Origin: Lustribacter sp049512335
GTDB lineage: Bacteria; Vulcanimicrobiota; Vulcanimicrobiia; Vulcanimicrobiales; Vulcanimicrobiaceae
Reading direction: 5' to 3'
Assembly: GCA_049512335.1 (NCBI GenBank)
Contig: JBEKXE010000108.1
Span: 1 to 15,691 of the forward strand
Length of the DNA: 15,691 nucleotides
In this document: positions 14,282 to 15,691 of the stretch, piece after piece
Position numbering within the stretch: the stretch's first letter is position 1
How the letters are laid out: each line of letters begins with the position of its first letter
Translations under genes and position numbers: made by a program
Notes under the pieces: generated by a model
Told to the model about the DNA's origin: nothing
The model's database searches: none
Seen by the model: only the letters and a program-made list of their open reading frames with translations

Positions 14282-15312
14282 TGCGCCGCTTCCAGCCGTA
14301 CGCGTACTTCGGCGCGGCGATCGTGCTGCCGCTGCTCGTTTCGAACGGCGGGTTCGTCAATTTCCTGGCCGACGCCGGAGCGTTCGTGCTGCTCGCGCTG
14401 GGCCTCAACGTCGTGGTCGGTTTTGCCGGCTTGCTCGATCTCGGTTACGCGGCGTTCTTCGCCATCGGTTCGTACACGTTCGCGATGCTGGCCAGTCCGC
14501 AGTTCGGCATCCACATCCCGTTCTGGGTGATGCTGTTCCTGGCGTCGGGCGTCGCCGCCGTGTTCGGCATCCTGTTGGGCGCGCCGACGCTGCGGCTGCG
14601 CGGCGACTACCTCGCGATCGTGACGCTCGGCTTCGGCGAGATCGTGCCGCAGACGTTCCTCAACCTCTCGCAATGGACCGGCGGCCCCAACGGCATCGGT
14701 TCGCTCGATCAGCCGCAGATCTTCGGGTTCCGTTTCGGCTTTGCGGCGCTGCCGTACTACTACTTGATCCTGGCCCTGATCGCGGTCGCCGTCCTGGCTG
14801 CGAACAACCTGCGGGCGAGCCGGCTCGGCCGCGCGTGGATGGCGATTCGCGAGGACGAGCTCGCCGCCGCCCACGCCGGCATCAATACGACCACGACCAA
14901 GCTCGCGGCATTCGCGATCGGCGCATCCTTCAGCGGGCTGGCCGGCTGCGCGTACGCTTCGAAGCTGCAGTTGGTGTCGCCCGACCAGTTCGGCTTCAAC
15001 GTCAGCGTCGCCGTGCTCTCGATGCTCGTGCTCGGCGGGATGGGGAACATCCCCGGCGTGATCGTCGGGAGCCTCGTGATCTCATCGCTCGACCGCTTCA
15101 TCTTGCCGCAGCTGACGAATTTCGCGCAGGGCGCCGGCGTCTCGATCGACTTGACCAACTCGCGCTTCTTGATCTACGGCGTCATCCTGGTGCTGACGAT
15201 GCTCTTCCGGCCGGCAGGTCTGCTGCCGAGCCGCCAGCGCCGCTCGGAACTGCGCGCGACCGGAGACGCGGCGCTGGCCGAGCAGACGCTCTACACCGAG
15301 GCGGCGCCCTGA
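14281..15312 (+). CDS. livM: Branched-chain amino acid-type ABC transporter permease LivM
   Basis: A 343-residue second membrane subunit that pairs with LivH. It has multiple hydrophobic segments and the LivM signatures GLNVVVGFAGLLDLGYAAFFAIGSY, TLRLRGDYLAIVTLGFGEI, a TGGPNGI loop and the ATPase-coupling loop RLGRAWMAIREDELAAAHAGI, followed by a GGMGNIPG segment. Length is typical for LivM without the extra N-terminal region of the E. coli protein. The ATG overlaps the livH TGA (TGATG), and the same one-base overlap recurs with livG, so the three are translationally coupled. The last 30 or so residues are a polar tail after RPAGLLPSRQRR. Confidence 0.94.
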   Translation: MRRFQPYAYFGAAIVLPLLVSNGGFVNFLADAGAFVLLALGLNVVVGFAGLLDLGYAAFFAIGSYTFAMLASPQFGIHIPFWVMLFLASGVAAVFGILLGAPTLRLRGDYLAIVTLGFGEIVPQTFLNLSQWTGGPNGIGSLDQPQIFGFRFGFAALPYYYLILALIAVAVLAANNLRASRLGRAWMAIREDELAAAHAGINTTTTKLAAFAIGASFSGLAGCAYASKLQLVSPDQFGFNVSVAVLSMLVLGGMGNIPGVIVGSLVISSLDRFILPQLTNFAQGAGVSIDLTNSRFLIYGVILVLTMLFRPAGLLPSRQRRSELRATGDAALAEQTLYTEAAP

Positions 15313-15691
15313 TGCCACAGGTGCTGTTGCAGCTCGAGAACGTCACCCAGCGCTTCGGCGGTCTGGTTGCGGTCGACCGGCTCGACTTCGCGATCGATGC
15401 CGGCTCGATCGTCGCGATGATCGGCCCGAACGGCGCCGGCAAGTCGACGGTGTTCAACCTGATCACCGGCATCTACGCGCCGAGCTCCGGCCGCATCGTC
15501 TTCGACGGCCGTCCGATCTCGGGGTTGCGCACCAGCGCGATCGCCGCCGGCGGCATCGCGCGCACGTTTCAGAACATTCGCTTGTTCGCATTCATGTCGG
15601 CGCTCGACAACGTGATGACCGGCGAGCACGCGCGCATGCGCGCCAACGTGCTCGACTCGCTGCTGCACACGCCCGCACAGCGGGCGGAAGA
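15312..15691 (+). CDS. livG: Branched-chain amino acid-type ABC transporter ATP-binding protein LivG (3' end outside window)
   Basis: The open frame runs from ATG 15312 to the window edge, 126 complete codons without a stop. LivG is about 250 residues, so roughly half is seen. It starts MPQVLLQLENVTQRFGGL. The Walker A motif GPNGAGKST is at residues 38-46, with the Q-loop glutamine at Gln87 in ARTFQNIRLF, the LivG-specific pattern, followed by SALDNVMTGEHARM. The signature motif, Walker B and switch His lie beyond the edge. It powers LivHM transport, and livF is expected next. The ATG overlaps the livM stop by one base (TGATG). Confidence 0.95.
   Translation, partial: MPQVLLQLENVTQRFGGLVAVDRLDFAIDAGSIVAMIGPNGAGKSTVFNLITGIYAPSSGRIVFDGRPISGLRTSAIAAGGIARTFQNIRLFAFMSALDNVMTGEHARMRANVLDSLLHTPAQRAE

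Overview
This is a high-GC bacterial window. Nearly all of it is coding, and the codon third positions are so GC-rich that long false reading frames lie opposite most real genes. The lineage cannot be proven from the sequence. Several things suggest an uncultivated soil-type phylum such as Candidatus Eremiobacterota (WPS-2), with Dormibacterota or Chloroflexota as alternatives: dispersed repeats of the 'TGTCATTCCGAGG...CGTCGAGGAAC' and 'GCCCTGAGC...GTCGAAGGGC' types, frequent TTG/GTG starts, and a lipoprotein made of a Ser/Thr-rich front part plus a Vgb-like propeller. This lineage call is inference.

Layout, left to right. (1) 1-203: dispersed repeat ends forming a 15-bp hairpin. (2) 204-2615 (+): a two-gene operon of an NMT1/SsuA-type periplasmic solute-binding protein and a UbiD-family prenylated-FMN decarboxylase. 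(3) 2647-4080 (-): an Ig-like repeat lipoprotein followed by an exported DsrE-like protein. (4) 4247-6367 (+): a divergently transcribed lipoprotein ending in a seven-repeat Vgb/NHL-type propeller. (5) 6381-7268 (-): a Fic-domain protein whose catalytic His and neighbouring acidic residue are both replaced, with an HTH-like tail. (6) 7339-10833 (+): full-length cobalamin-dependent methionine synthase (metH), divergent from the Fic gene. (7) 10834-11105: repeat island with two direct copies of a 47/48-bp repeat, an inverted end and a perfect 20-bp tandem duplication. (8) 11106-12047 (+): a second NMT1/SsuA-type binding protein, a paralogue of the first. (9) 12144-15691 (+): a branched-chain-amino-acid type ABC importer operon, livK-livH-livM-livG, with livG cut by the window edge.

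How the genes fit together. The liv genes form one transcription unit for a PAAT/HAAT-type importer: binding protein, two membrane subunits and first ATPase, with livF expected just outside. The first NMT1-type protein is coupled to UbiD and may deliver a substrate related to what UbiD decarboxylates or carboxylates, but no permease for it is in view. The second NMT1-type protein lies just before the liv operon, also without a dedicated permease. The surface cassette at 2647-6367 (two lipoproteins and an exported DsrE-like protein) is visibly less GC-rich in its intergenic part. No stretch over 300 bases lacks a gene. No tRNA, rRNA, CRISPR array, transposase or phage gene was seen.

The points most worth a second look are the catalytically degenerate Fic-HTH protein divergent from metH, the composite inverted-repeat element upstream of both paralogous binding-protein genes, and the exported DsrE-like/Ig-lipoprotein pair facing the propeller lipoprotein. 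I do not see a clear-cut new defence or mobile system here.
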